The notes: generated from the sequence alone by a model not told the origin. 64,000 nucleotides of DNA from Pollutimonas sp963712655 (GCA_963712655.1 CAVQIT010000004.1:62001-126000), one strand, 5' to 3'; counted from the first letter of the stretch, positions 24,026 to 32,981 are shown. Translations and numbers: made by a program.

Positions 24026-25459
24026 ATGGATGTTAATGCGCTATTGTTGGCCAGGATCCAATTTGGTTTTACGATTTCATTTCACATCATATTTCCGGCC
24101 ATCACCATAGGTCTTGCCAGTTACCTGGCGGTGCTCGAAGGGTGCTGGCTCAAGACACGCAATCCCGTGTACCGGGATCTTTATCATTTCTGGATCAAGA
24201 TATTCGCTGTCAATTTCGGCATGGGGGTGGTTTCCGGCCTGGTCATGGCGTATCAGTTCGGCACCAACTGGAGCTATTTTTCCGAGTTTGCCGGCGGCGT
24301 GACCGGGCCATTGCTGGCCTACGAAGTATTGACCGCTTTTTTTCTCGAGGCCGGTTTTCTGGGCGTCATGCTCTTTGGCTGGACCCGCGTCGGGCCTGGC
24401 CTGCATTTCTTCGCCACCGTCATGGTGGCGCTGGGCACCCTGGTTTCGGCCACTTGGATTCTTGCTTCCAATAGCTGGATGCAAACCCCCGCCGGATACG
24501 AGATTATCGGCGGGCGGGTCGTGCCGGTGGATTGGCTTGCCGTTATTTTCAACCCTTCTTTTCCTTATCGCCTGGCCCATATGGGGGTGGCGGCTTTCCT
24601 GGCCACGGCGCTGATGGTGGCGGCGTCGGCGGGCTGGCATTTGTTGCGTAACAACGATAATCCGGCTATCCGCAAAATGCTGTCCATGGCAATGTGGATG
24701 ATTCTTATCGTGGCTCCTTTGCAGGCGGTCATCGGCGACTTTCACGGCCTCAATACCTTGAAGCACCAGCCCGCCAAGATAGCCGCCATCGAGGGTCATT
24801 GGGAAAACACGCCGGGCGCGGGGGTGCCGCTCACCCTGTTCGGCTGGCCCGATATGCAAGAAGAAAAAAACCATTTCGCCGTCGAGATCCCGCGTTTGGG
24901 CAGCCTCATCCTTACGCATAGCTGGGACGGCCAATTCGCAGGCCTGAAAGAATTTGCCAAGCAAGACCGCCCCAATGCCACGATAGTGTTCTGGACCTTT
25001 CGCATCATGGTCGGGCTGGGGATGCTGATGATCGCCTTGGGCATATGGGCGGCATGGGTGCGCTGGCGCGGCCGCTTGTACGATTCGAAAGGAATGCTGC
25101 GCTTTGCCCTGTATATGGGCCCCAGCGGCCTGGTCGCCATATTGGCGGGCTGGTTCACCACCGAAATCGGCCGTCAGCCCTGGGTAGTCTATAACGTGAT
25201 GCGCACGGCCGACGCGGTTACAAGGCATGGAGCCCTGGAAGTGGGCATCACGCTCGCGCTTTTCGTTATTGTTTATTTTATTTTGTTCGGCGCCGGCATC
25301 GTTTACATTCTGCGCCTGATACGCAAGGGGCCGGTCCTGCACGAGGGCGATACGCCATCGGAAGGCGGGCCGGGCGAACCGAATACGCCCAGCCGGCCGT
25401 TATCGGCGGCGTCCGATGGCAATACCGCCGGCATGCCGGCTCATGTAACGCGAGGATAA
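24026..25459 (+). CDS. cioA: Cytochrome bd-type (cyanide-insensitive) quinol oxidase subunit I
   Basis: 477 residues from ATG 24026 (CGGGAG upstream). Nine-helix CydA fold: 'LLARIQFGFTISFHIIFPAITIG' (heme-b595 His), 'MGVVSGLVMAYQFGTNW', 'EVLTAFFLEAGFLGVMLFGW', quinol motif 'EIGRQPWVVYNVMRT'. The short Q-loop and total length are those of the CioA subclass, not E. coli CydA (about 520). With CioB it reduces O2 in the cytoplasmic membrane. The hydrophilic C-terminal tail is variable. Confidence 0.93.
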   Translation: MDVNALLLARIQFGFTISFHIIFPAITIGLASYLAVLEGCWLKTRNPVYRDLYHFWIKIFAVNFGMGVVSGLVMAYQFGTNWSYFSEFAGGVTGPLLAYEVLTAFFLEAGFLGVMLFGWTRVGPGLHFFATVMVALGTLVSATWILASNSWMQTPAGYEIIGGRVVPVDWLAVIFNPSFPYRLAHMGVAAFLATALMVAASAGWHLLRNNDNPAIRKMLSMAMWMILIVAPLQAVIGDFHGLNTLKHQPAKIAAIEGHWENTPGAGVPLTLFGWPDMQEEKNHFAVEIPRLGSLILTHSWDGQFAGLKEFAKQDRPNATIVFWTFRIMVGLGMLMIALGIWAAWVRWRGRLYDSKGMLRFALYMGPSGLVAILAGWFTTEIGRQPWVVYNVMRTADAVTRHGALEVGITLALFVIVYFILFGAGIVYILRLIRKGPVLHEGDTPSEGGPGEPNTPSRPLSAASDGNTAGMPAHVTRG

Positions 25460-25463
25460 GGCT

Positions 25464-26471
25464 ATGGGTATCGATCTCGCCCTGCTATGGGCAATTATCA
25501 TTCTGTTCGGCATCCTCATGTACGTGGTGATGGACGGCTTCGACCTGGGCATAGGAATACTGTATCTGTTCGTCAAGGGCAAAGAAGACCGCGATGTCAT
25601 GATGAACACCGTGGCTCCCGTCTGGGACGGCAATGAAACCTGGCTGGTGCTGGGCGGGGCCGGGCTGCTGGCGGCGTTCCCCCTGGCCTATTCCGTGATA
25701 CTCAGCGCTTTCATGCTGCCGCTGGTCTTCATGCTGCTGGGCCTGATTTTCAGGGGGGTCGCCTTCGAATTCCGCTTCAAGGCATACGAGCATAGGCGCC
25801 ATCTTTGGGACAAGGCATTTATCGGCGGGTCGATTGCGGCCACGTTTTTCCAGGGGGTAACGTTGGGCGCCTACATCCACGGCATCAACGTTGTCGATCG
25901 TTCCTATGCGGGAGGTCCGCTGGACTGGCTGCATCCCTTCGCGATTTTTACCGGCCTGGGGCTGGTCGTGGCTTATGCCTTGCTGGGATGCACCTGGCTT
26001 ATCCTCAAGACGGAAGGGCCTTTGCACGACAGTATGCGCAAACTGGCGCGCCCTCTGACCCTGGTCTTGCTGGCGGTAATTGCCGTGCTCAGCATATGGA
26101 CGCCTCTGGCGCATAGCGAGATTGCCCAGCGCTGGTTCAGCCTGCCCAACCTGTTCTGGTTCGCGCCGGTGCCTTTGCTGGTCTTGCTGGCGGCATATTA
26201 TCTGCTGCGATGCCTGGACAACGATCCGCATGCCGGGCCTTTCCTGCTGACACTGGCCCTGATATTCCTGGGATACAGTGGCCTGGGCATTAGCGTATGG
26301 CCTAATATCATTCCTCCCCACATCAGCATCTGGGACGCCTCCGGGCCGGCTCAAAGCCAGGGCTTCACCTTGGTCGGCGCCTTGCTCATCGTGCCGCTCA
26401 TCCTCATGTACACCGCCTGGTCATACTATGTGTTTCGCGGCAAGGTCAAAGCAGGGGATGGATACCACTGA
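25464..26471 (+). CDS. cioB: Cytochrome bd-type quinol oxidase subunit II
   Basis: 335 residues, four bases after cioA. CydB signature 'VVMDGFDLGIGILYLFVKGKEDRDVMMNTVAPVWDGNETWLVLGGAGLLAAFPLAYS', then 'RGVAFEFRFKA' and C-terminal 'PPHISIWDASGPAQSQGFTLVGALLIVPLILMYTAWSYYVFRGKV'. Eight membrane segments. Its stop overlaps the DUF2474 gene (TGATG). Confidence 0.95.
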   Translation: MGIDLALLWAIIILFGILMYVVMDGFDLGIGILYLFVKGKEDRDVMMNTVAPVWDGNETWLVLGGAGLLAAFPLAYSVILSAFMLPLVFMLLGLIFRGVAFEFRFKAYEHRRHLWDKAFIGGSIAATFFQGVTLGAYIHGINVVDRSYAGGPLDWLHPFAIFTGLGLVVAYALLGCTWLILKTEGPLHDSMRKLARPLTLVLLAVIAVLSIWTPLAHSEIAQRWFSLPNLFWFAPVPLLVLLAAYYLLRCLDNDPHAGPFLLTLALIFLGYSGLGISVWPNIIPPHISIWDASGPAQSQGFTLVGALLIVPLILMYTAWSYYVFRGKVKAGDGYH

Positions 26472-26626
26472 TGCCGGAAAAGCCCATAACCCCCCGATCT
26501 TCCTGGGGCAGGCGCCTGGCCTGGCTGATAGCTATCTGGGCCGCCAGCATCGCTGTGCTGGCCGTTGCGGCGTATTTGCTGCGAATACTGATGAGTTGGG
26601 TTGGCATGACGGCCGGCCACTCCTGA
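26471..26626 (+). CDS. DUF2474-type small membrane subunit of the bd oxidase
   Basis: 51 residues; the ATG shares its A with the cioB stop, so the two are coupled. 'SWGRRLAWLIAIWAASIAVLAVAAYLLRILMSWVGM' has one main membrane helix, with the 'WxxR...W...S...L' pattern of DUF2474 proteins that follow CioB. As for CydX, a structural role in the oxidase complex is likely. Confidence 0.8.
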   Translation: MPEKPITPRSSWGRRLAWLIAIWAASIAVLAVAAYLLRILMSWVGMTAGHS

Positions 26627-26681
26627 ATGCCGCGGATCGCAGGGGTGCCATCGGATAATTTCCCTAGGCATCCGGCGATTT

Positions 26682-27176
26682 TTATTTGCCCATTTTGACG
26701 GTTTTTCCGTCGTATACATAAGCATCGATTTTGCCGGGCGTATGCAGGCTGGGGGTGTGCAAGGTAAGACGGCGTCCTTTGGCGGAAACCTTGATCTGAT
26801 CGTTGCATGATCCGAATTCCGGCGAGACCTTATAGCCGGACTTATCAAGCACGATCCATCGATATGTAATCGGGCAGCCATTGTTGCCGCTATTGATGGA
26901 AATCAGCGCCGCCAGCGAGACGCGCATTTGGAAGGCGTAGGTAATATTAAGAATGCCGCGAATTGGCGGGGCGACGTCAGCACCATCGATTTGCAGACGG
27001 GATTCGTACACGTATTCGCTGTTTACGACATTCATATTGCCGTAGGGAGTGGCCAGTTGCATGCGCGACGGGCTGACGGGCCAAGTGGTTTCGCTTGCCT
27101 GGGCGGCATGCATGCCAACCAGTAGCAACATGCTGGCTAGAAGTCGTTGGACTAGAGCGGACATGACGGGGCTCAT
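26682..27176 (-). CDS. Exported hypothetical protein, 164 aa
   Basis: Signal peptide 'LLASMLLLVGMHAAQA' (the start could also be the ATG at 27164). The mature part is beta-rich: 'SEYVYESRLQIDGADVAPPIRGILNITYAFQMRVSLAALIS', 'NGCPITYRWIVLDKSGYKVSPEFGSCND', 'KIDAYVYDGKTVKMGK'. The two cysteines (about residues 100 and 124) may be bonded. It resembles no family I can name; probably periplasmic or outer-membrane-associated. It converges on the DUF2474 gene. Confidence 0.6.
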   Translation of the reverse strand: MSPVMSALVQRLLASMLLLVGMHAAQASETTWPVSPSRMQLATPYGNMNVVNSEYVYESRLQIDGADVAPPIRGILNITYAFQMRVSLAALISINSGNNGCPITYRWIVLDKSGYKVSPEFGSCNDQIKVSAKGRRLTLHTPSLHTPGKIDAYVYDGKTVKMGK

Positions 27177-27378
27177 ATCAGAAAACTTGAATGCCAGTAT
27201 TTGGCGTCCGGATTAGCGGCATTGGCATGCCTGTTTCAATTCAGGCGGGCCATTGGCCGGTTGTTACAATTTGGCGGTTAAATGACTTGTTTTGTTAAGC
27301 CTATTACATTTCATTTTACGCTGCGTTGCAAGCGACTTTTATCATTTTTTTCAAATGATCCAAAGAGCGGATATACAT

Positions 27379-27579
27379 CTATGCGGTGGTCGCCATAAGA
27401 TAAAGCAGTGCAATAGTCATCAGCGCAAAATAAACCATTACGCCGGCTGCCAGGCTTTTGACTACATTTCTTACTTGTTGCGGAAAGGTGGGCGCGTGGA
27501 GGCCACGCAAGTGGTGTACGTTCCACCACCAGGTGCCGGCCGCCGCGAGCATGCTAAGCAAGATAATCCCGATTTTCAT
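27379..27579 (-). CDS. 66-aa two-helix membrane protein beside a b-type cytochrome
   Basis: Start ATG 27579 with GGAAT upstream. 'MKIGIILLSMLAAAGTWWWNVHHLRGLHAP' and 'VVKSLAAGVMVYFALMTIALLYLMATTA' form two membrane segments linked by a short polar loop. Lies 32 bases after the cytochrome b gene in the same direction, suggesting an accessory subunit. 'WWWNVHHLRG' contains two adjacent His that could face heme or metal. Unrecognised family. Confidence 0.6.
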   Translation of the reverse strand: MKIGIILLSMLAAAGTWWWNVHHLRGLHAPTFPQQVRNVVKSLAAGVMVYFALMTIALLYLMATTA

Positions 27580-27611
27580 GTGTTTATTCCAGCCGGGCAG
27601 GTAGCGGCACG

Positions 27612-28325
27612 TTAGTAGAAAGAATCTGCCGCCGGCGCGAGCGTGGTGAGCCACCAGACGCCGGCCGCGATGGCAGCCGCCAGGACCAGCGCTCCTGATC
27701 GCAGCAGCCATGAGTCCTGAGCGCTTTGAACCGGTTTGCCGGCTTCTGTGGCTATGTGCGCATCGCCATGGATCATCGGGCCGATCAAGTCTTTGCGGCG
27801 TTTCAGGCGATACCAGAAAATGGCGCCGATATGCAGCGCGATCAAGGCAATCATGATCCATTCGTTACGCTGGTGCAGGCCGGTGAGCGTATCGGACCAA
27901 TCTTCGCTTAACCAGGCCAGCGGTCCCGTGGTCAGCACATCGTCATTGGCAAATAGCCCGCTGAATGCCTGGAACCCAAGCGCCAGCAACAAAGCCATGA
28001 CCGACCATGCGCCCAAGGGGCTATGGCCGGCGGCGTGAGCAGAGTTGCCGCGCAGATAGCGCAAAACGGTGCGCGGGCCACGCAGAAACTGACTGAAACG
28101 CGCGTAGCGCGGGCCTATCAGTCCCCATATCACGCGAAAAACGATCAGGCCGAGAATGGCCAGCCCGAACCGTACATGCCAGTCCATCCATAAACCGCCG
28201 AGTTTGACGGTGATGAACGAACCGATCACGCAAGCAACCAGCATCCAATGGAACAGGCGGGTGGGCAAATCCCACACCCGGATTCTGGCGGGGTTTGCGG
28301 TCATGGCCGGCCGGTCGGGACGCAT
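27612..28325 (-). CDS. Cytochrome b561/CybB-like di-heme membrane protein
   Basis: 237 residues (alternative start 28304). Typical opening 'RIRVWDLPTRLFHWMLVACVIGSFI' and 'WMDWHVRFGLAILGLIVFRVIWGLIGPRYARFSQF', then 'LTGLHQRNEWIMIALIALHIGAIFWYRLKRRKDLIGPMIHGD'. Several His in membrane helices are likely heme ligands. Proteins of this type (COG3658) pass electrons to c-type cytochromes. Five bases after the gene at 28330. Confidence 0.88.
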   Translation of the reverse strand: MRPDRPAMTANPARIRVWDLPTRLFHWMLVACVIGSFITVKLGGLWMDWHVRFGLAILGLIVFRVIWGLIGPRYARFSQFLRGPRTVLRYLRGNSAHAAGHSPLGAWSVMALLLALGFQAFSGLFANDDVLTTGPLAWLSEDWSDTLTGLHQRNEWIMIALIALHIGAIFWYRLKRRKDLIGPMIHGDAHIATEAGKPVQSAQDSWLLRSGALVLAAAIAAGVWWLTTLAPAADSFY

Positions 28326-28329
28326 GGGA

Positions 28330-28671
28330 TCAATGCACGCTGGTGGCGTTGCTTCGGTTCAGCAGCGCGATCAGCTTCTGTTTTAGCCCGGACGAGAAAA
28401 TAGGGACGAGCAGCAGCTTGCCCTCGGCATCCAGGAGCGACTTGACCTGGATGAACTGATTGCTGAAGGCGGTGGTGTTGCGGGCGTTTTTTTCGTATGC
28501 CTGGAGCAGTTTATTGGCTGCGGCCTGGGCCTGGAACAGCACGGTTTCGGGTTGCTCCGGCGTCTGGCTGGTGTAATGCGTAATCAAGGTGTCCATGTCG
28601 TCCAGGAACAGGCTTAGCGCGAAACTTCCGCGACAGTCGGCGCGTTCATAGCCCCATTGCGTTGTAGTCAT
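28330..28671 (-). CDS. Hypothetical protein, 113 aa (paralogue of 28717-29082)
   Basis: Soluble and helical, without signal peptide. 'WGYERADCRGSFALSLFLDDMDTLITHY' and 'FQAQAAANKLLQAYEKNARNTTAFSNQFIQVKSLLDAEG' align with the upstream gene product (WG..., C-x-G-x2-AL, F-x-AQ-x4-LL). The conserved Cys in D/E-C-R/H-G is the one invariant reactive residue. It lies in the minus-strand run with the cytochrome b gene. Function unknown; electron transfer or regulation is only an inference from position. Confidence 0.62.
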   Translation of the reverse strand: MTTTQWGYERADCRGSFALSLFLDDMDTLITHYTSQTPEQPETVLFQAQAAANKLLQAYEKNARNTTAFSNQFIQVKSLLDAEGKLLLVPIFSSGLKQKLIALLNRSNATSVH

Positions 28672-28716
28672 ACGGACTCCGTTGGAAAAGGCATATGAAG
28701 ATGATAACCGCTGCGC

Positions 28717-29082
28717 TTAATTAATGGTGCGCGATGCGTGTTGCTGTGCCTGCATTTCAATGATCAATTGTTCCAGATGGGGCGATGTGCGCAATGCCAG
28801 GATAGGCGTAGTGCCGGGGTCGGAGTCATCGCGCTCGAGTTGCAATTGGATGCTTTGGCCTTCGAAGGCGGCGGGGTTGGCCTGGATCTGGACGTATTGA
28901 TTCAGGAGCCGGTCAACCGCCTTTTGCGCTTCGAACAATTGCGTGGACAGCGAGGATTGCGCATGCAGCGTGAATTGCTGCTCGATGGTTTTGGCCAGAT
29001 CCCAGCTAAAAAACATCAGGGCCTTCTGGCCATGGCATTCAGGGTGCAGGAATCCCCAGGATTCGGTAGGCGTGGTATTCAA
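28717..29082 (-). CDS. Hypothetical protein, 121 aa (paralogue of 28330-28671)
   Basis: 'WGFLHPECHGQKALMFFSWDLAKTIEQQF', 'LFEAQKAVDRLLNQYVQIQANPAAFEGQSIQLQLERDD' and 'LRTSPHLEQLIIEMQA' parallel the neighbouring gene, so the two are an ancient tandem duplication. Length and helix pattern are alike but identity is low. No signal peptide or membrane segment. First gene of the minus-strand group that ends with the two-helix protein at 27379. Confidence 0.62.
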   Translation of the reverse strand: MNTTPTESWGFLHPECHGQKALMFFSWDLAKTIEQQFTLHAQSSLSTQLFEAQKAVDRLLNQYVQIQANPAAFEGQSIQLQLERDDSDPGTTPILALRTSPHLEQLIIEMQAQQHASRTIN

Positions 29083-29447
29083 ATGGCGTGTCTTCAGGTT
29101 GGCCGCGTCGGCAGGCTCGTGGGTTTTCGAGCCATCGCGGAAATAAAGTTTGATTTTATCCGGGTTTTGCGCTGTGCGGTTTCAGGCGCGGATAGCTGCG
29201 CATATTGCGAAAGAAAATTCAAATATATAAAAATAAATTGTAGGGCACTGACGTTGAAATGATTCGCCAAAGAGTCCCTGGAATTAGATGCTGGGCTGGA
29301 TTTTGAAACATTCGGCAGTTTCGGGATATCGCGGCCAAGGATATAGGCGCTGATTGAAAACCATTTGCGATCAAATGGTCACGTTATACTTTCTCGGCTA
29401 CATTGCCATACCCTTTCTCTACGTAAGCGTCGACTAGGAGCTACTAA
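29083..29447. other. 365-bp intergenic region, AT-rich in part
   Basis: No gene is evident. It contains divergent promoters, an AT-rich block around 29215-29240, and the inverted repeat and -10 box described at 29361-29390. Confidence 0.5.
29361..29390 (+). promoter_or_regulatory. Inverted repeat overlapping the promoter of the esterase gene
   Basis: CCATTTG-CGAT-CAAATGG (29361-29378) is a perfect 7-bp-arm palindrome. TATACT (29385-29390) follows as a -10 candidate. A repressor bound here would block the -35 side. Confidence 0.5.
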
Positions 29448-30389
29448 ATGTCCAATAAAATTCAGTTGGAAACAGCGGTACAAGAGTTTGCGAAAGCGAC
29501 GGCCGCCCCACCTTTTCTGGCCGACCTTGGGCCCGAAAAAGGGCGTATCGCAGTAGACGACGTTCAGTCCAGCCCGGTTGCGAAGCCTGATGTCGATATC
29601 GAAGAGCTGACGATTGCCGGTGGTCCAAGCGGACATGTGTCGCTGCGAATCGTGCGTCCGCCGGATACGGTGGGAGATCTTCCCGTCATTCTTTACATCC
29701 ACGGCGCCGGCTGGGTTTTCGGTAACGCGCATACTCACGATCGCCTGGTCCGCGAATTGGCTGTCGGAGCGAATGCCGCCGTGGTTTTTCCGAACTACAG
29801 CCTGTCGCCCGAGGCTAAGTACCCCGTTGCAATCGAAGAATGTTATGCGGCCTTGCAATGGATCGCCTCGAACGGCCATGAGCTCCGCTTGAATGCCAAG
29901 CAACTCACCGTTGCCGGCGATAGCGTCGGTGGCAACATGGCGGCTGCGCTCACACTGATGACCAAGGACCGCGGCGGTCCTGCCATTCATAAGCAATTGC
30001 TTTTCTATCCGGTCACCGATGCCAATTTCGATACCGAGTCCTATCATCAGTTTGCAACCGGCCATTTCCTGCGCCGTGATGCCATGATGTGGTTCTGGGA
30101 TCAATACATCACCGATCCGACAAGGCGTTTGGAAATCACGGCATCGCCGCTGCAGGCCAGCGTCGAGCAATTACGCGGTTTGCCCCCCGCATTGCTTATT
30201 TCGGCCGAGGCTGATGTGCTGCGCGACGGTGCCGAAGCCTATGCCAACAAGCTGCGGGAAGCTGGCGTTGCTGTGACCGCGGCGCGGTTTCAGGGCACTA
30301 TTCATGATTTCGTCATGCTCAACGCATTGGCCCAGACCACGGCCACGCGCGGTGCCATGCTATTGGCGATCGGCTGGTTGCGCGCATAA
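29448..30389 (+). CDS. Alpha/beta hydrolase, hormone-sensitive-lipase (esterase) family
   Basis: 313 residues, start preceded by TAGGAG. The oxyanion-hole HGGG-type motif is present as 'YIHGAGWVFGNAHTHDRLVREL' (Gly to Ala in position 3). The nucleophile elbow is 'VAGDSVGGNMAAAL', the acid lies near 'LLISAEADVLRDGAEAYA', and the His is 'GTIHDFVML'. Carboxylesterase or acetyl hydrolase of short-chain esters, cytosolic. Single gene with its own operator-like repeat and terminator. Confidence 0.92.
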   Translation: MSNKIQLETAVQEFAKATAAPPFLADLGPEKGRIAVDDVQSSPVAKPDVDIEELTIAGGPSGHVSLRIVRPPDTVGDLPVILYIHGAGWVFGNAHTHDRLVRELAVGANAAVVFPNYSLSPEAKYPVAIEECYAALQWIASNGHELRLNAKQLTVAGDSVGGNMAAALTLMTKDRGGPAIHKQLLFYPVTDANFDTESYHQFATGHFLRRDAMMWFWDQYITDPTRRLEITASPLQASVEQLRGLPPALLISAEADVLRDGAEAYANKLREAGVAVTAARFQGTIHDFVMLNALAQTTATRGAMLLAIGWLRA

Positions 30390-30468
30390 CGGCCTTCCCC
30401 CTGTATTTCGTCGCGGCGGCTTTTTCTCCGCCGTCGCTGTCGCCTTCCATAAACTCACGCACATACTC

Positions 30469-30509
30469 GTCGGCCGCCTTTGCTTTGCAAAAGCGGCGGC
30501 CGGCGTTTT
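30469..30509 (+). terminator. Terminator-like GC hairpin after the esterase gene
   Basis: Stem around CGGCCGCC (30471-30478) pairing with GGCGGCCG (30496-30503), loop including TTTGC/GCAAA, followed by GTTTTG. Strong GC-rich hairpin with short T tract. Confidence 0.6.
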
Positions 30510-30699
30510 GTTATGTAAGTTCTGCGTAAGTTTCAAATTGTATTTCTAATACTGGCGTTAGTTATTCGTTTGACGCACACCGCGCAAGCGATGCGGGGCA
30601 CTCGAAAAAAGCGGGCAAGGCATTGCCCGGCAGCCATCAAGCCGGCGACAGACCGGCGGCGGTGCAAACTATTTTGGTACATCACAAAGGAGATACAAG

Positions 30700-32058
30700 A
30701 TGGACGACAAAAAATCAGGCAATGGCGCGGCCACAGGCGTCAATCGCCGGTCTATGCTGAAGATGGGCGCCGGTACGGCTGCCGCCGCGCTCGTGCCCGC
30801 CATGCCGGGCGTGGCCTTGGCGGCGGATGAAAAAAAACCGGTCGGGAATTATCCCGCGGGCGTTGCGGGCGATTCGGTGTTCGTCGGGCTTACGCTCGAC
30901 CTGACCGGCCCGTATTCGGCCGAGGGCGCCGACGAGCGCAAGGGCTATGAACTGGCCATCGAGCAGATCAATGCGGGCGCCGAGCAAATCAAGAAAATTT
31001 CCCCGTTGACAAAAAAAGGCATTCTGGGCAAGACCGTCAAGTTCGGCGTGGCCGATGCCGAAACCAAGCCGAATACGGCGGTTCAGGCAGCCAGCCGCTT
31101 CATCCATGACAATAAGGCCATGATGATTTCCGGCAGCGTCAGCAGCGCCGTGGCGATTGCCTTGCAGAAAGTCTGCGATCGCGAAAAAACCATTTACCTG
31201 CCTGCCATCAGCGGATCGAACGAAACCACCGGCGTCGACTGCCAGCGTTACGGGTTCCGTCTGTGCTACTTCGCGTATTCGGCTTCCAAGGCGATAGCGC
31301 CTGTGCTGGCCAAGAACATGGGCAAGGATCGCAAGGCCATTTATCTGGTTCCCGACTACACCTACGGTCATACCACGTACGATTCGATGGTCGAGTTCAC
31401 CGAGAAGGAAGGCTGGAAAACGGTAGGCGAGCAGGTGCATCCCCTGGGCGCCAAAGACTACAGCTCCTACCTGATCAATATCGCCAACAGCGATGCCGAT
31501 ACCTTGGTCGTGGTGGCCTATGGCGCCGATGCTTCCAATGCCATCAAACAGGCCAAGCAGTTCGGCATCCTCGACAAGATGTCGCTGGTGGTGCCTTACA
31601 TGGCGCCCTTCATCGGCGAGGAAGTCGGCCCTGAGATCATGGCGGGCGTCTACGCCGCCACAGGCTTCTGGTGGACATTGCAAGACAAATACCCCATTGC
31701 CAAGGACTTTGTCGATGCTTTCGAAAAGAAGTACGGCGGCAAGCCGCACGACTCCGCCTATATCGCCTATTTGCAGACGGCATTGTGGGCCGACGCTTGC
31801 GAGCGCGCGGGCACCTTCTATCCGCCTGACGTCATCAAAGCCTACGAGAAGGGCGAGAAGCGCCAGGGTCCTGTTGGCGAAGTGTATTTCCGCGCCGAAG
31901 ACCATCAGGGCGTCATCAACTTCCCTATCGTGCGCGGCAAGAAACCGGCCGACATGAAAAGCAAGGACGATCTGTTCGATATTGTCGAAGTGGTCAATGG
32001 CGTCGACGTGGTGCCGGCTTTGGGCGTTCTGGGCTGCAAGCTTGGCGCGTACGTATAA
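30700..32058 (+). CDS. Branched-chain amino-acid/amide-type ABC binding protein with Tat signal
   Basis: 452 residues, AAGGAG upstream of ATG 30700. The N-terminus has 'NRRSMLKMGAGTAAAAL', a twin-arginine signal, so it is exported folded. Peripla_BP_6 fold: 'GLTLDLTGPYSAEGADERKGYELAIEQINAGAEQ', 'ISGSVSSAVAIALQKVCDREKTIYLPAISGS', 'YTYGHTTYDSMVEFT'. Longer than LivJ (about 370) and nearer to amide/urea or aromatic-compound binders. First gene of the 30.7-35.5 kb ABC operon. Confidence 0.9.
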   Translation: MDDKKSGNGAATGVNRRSMLKMGAGTAAAALVPAMPGVALAADEKKPVGNYPAGVAGDSVFVGLTLDLTGPYSAEGADERKGYELAIEQINAGAEQIKKISPLTKKGILGKTVKFGVADAETKPNTAVQAASRFIHDNKAMMISGSVSSAVAIALQKVCDREKTIYLPAISGSNETTGVDCQRYGFRLCYFAYSASKAIAPVLAKNMGKDRKAIYLVPDYTYGHTTYDSMVEFTEKEGWKTVGEQVHPLGAKDYSSYLINIANSDADTLVVVAYGADASNAIKQAKQFGILDKMSLVVPYMAPFIGEEVGPEIMAGVYAATGFWWTLQDKYPIAKDFVDAFEKKYGGKPHDSAYIAYLQTALWADACERAGTFYPPDVIKAYEKGEKRQGPVGEVYFRAEDHQGVINFPIVRGKKPADMKSKDDLFDIVEVVNGVDVVPALGVLGCKLGAYV

Positions 32059-32105
32059 GTTCGGCGATTGCGTCTAACGCACTTACTTCAAAAGGAGGAG
32101 CTTGA

Positions 32106-32981
32106 ATGCCGAGCATGTCGTTGTTCTTGTCGCAGCTATTCAACGGGCTGGCAACAGGCCTGTTGCTGGCGCTTATCAGTACCGGTTTGACCATTATCTA
32201 CGGCACGCTCGGTGTTGTGAATTTCGCGCATGGCGCCCTGTTTGTGGTCGGGGCCTATGCCGGCTTTACGGCTTATGGCATGACGGATTCGTTTGTCATC
32301 GCCATTGTCGTCGGCGCGCTGGTTGCGCTGTTCGTCGGCCTGGTTATCGAGCGCGGGCTGATGCGCTTGTATTATGGCCGGCCGCCCGAAGACCAGATCC
32401 TTGTCACCTTCGGCATAGGCATCATTCTTATTGAAGCGGTGCGCGCCATATACGGCGGGATCAGCCAGTCCGTGCCCACTCCTGGATGGGGGCAGGGCAT
32501 TGTCCATATCGGTTCGCTGATCTATCCGCTTTACCGCCTGCAAGCCCTGGGGATAGCCGCCGGCACATTGGCGGTGCTGTATTTCATTCTGTACCGCACC
32601 AGCCTTGGGCTTATCGTGCGGGCCGGTATTGAAGACTCGGAAATGGTCAATGTCCTGGGCATCAACGTCAAGCGCACTTTCCTGCTGGTGTTTGGCATTG
32701 GCGCCATGGCCGCCGGCTATGCCGGCGTGATCGATTCGCCCATTGTCACGCTGGCGCCCGACATGGGGCACCGGATACTTGTCGACTCGTTCGTGGTGGT
32801 TGTCATCGGCGGCGTGGGGTCGTTTCCCGGCGCCATCGTCGGCGGCATTATCGCGGGTGAAATTCTAAGCCTTACTTCCATGTTTGATCCTGCCTATTCT
32901 GATGTAATGCTGTTTGTCGTGATGGCGCTGGTGCTGATCTTCCGTCCGCAAGGCCTGATGGGCCAGGAGGGTCGCGAATGA
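32106..32981 (+). CDS. livH: LivH-type ABC permease
   Basis: 291 residues after GGAGGAG. 'LSQLFNGLATGLLLALISTGLTIIYGTLGVVNFAHGALFVVGAYAGF' is the canonical LivH start; 'GYAGVIDSPIVTLAPDMGHRILVDSFVVVVIGGVGSFPGAIVGGIIAGEILSL' is the conserved C-terminal coupling region. Eight membrane segments. Its stop overlaps the fused LivMG gene (ATGA). Confidence 0.93.
   Translation: MPSMSLFLSQLFNGLATGLLLALISTGLTIIYGTLGVVNFAHGALFVVGAYAGFTAYGMTDSFVIAIVVGALVALFVGLVIERGLMRLYYGRPPEDQILVTFGIGIILIEAVRAIYGGISQSVPTPGWGQGIVHIGSLIYPLYRLQALGIAAGTLAVLYFILYRTSLGLIVRAGIEDSEMVNVLGINVKRTFLLVFGIGAMAAGYAGVIDSPIVTLAPDMGHRILVDSFVVVVIGGVGSFPGAIVGGIIAGEILSLTSMFDPAYSDVMLFVVMALVLIFRPQGLMGQEGRE

Noticed and set aside
24077..25342. 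Long minus-strand frame opposite cioA
   Set aside because: Shadow of a strongly conserved membrane protein; extremely His/Gln-rich, no domain.
30715..31905. Long minus-strand frame opposite the Tat-exported binding protein
   Set aside because: Antisense artefact of GC-rich third positions.
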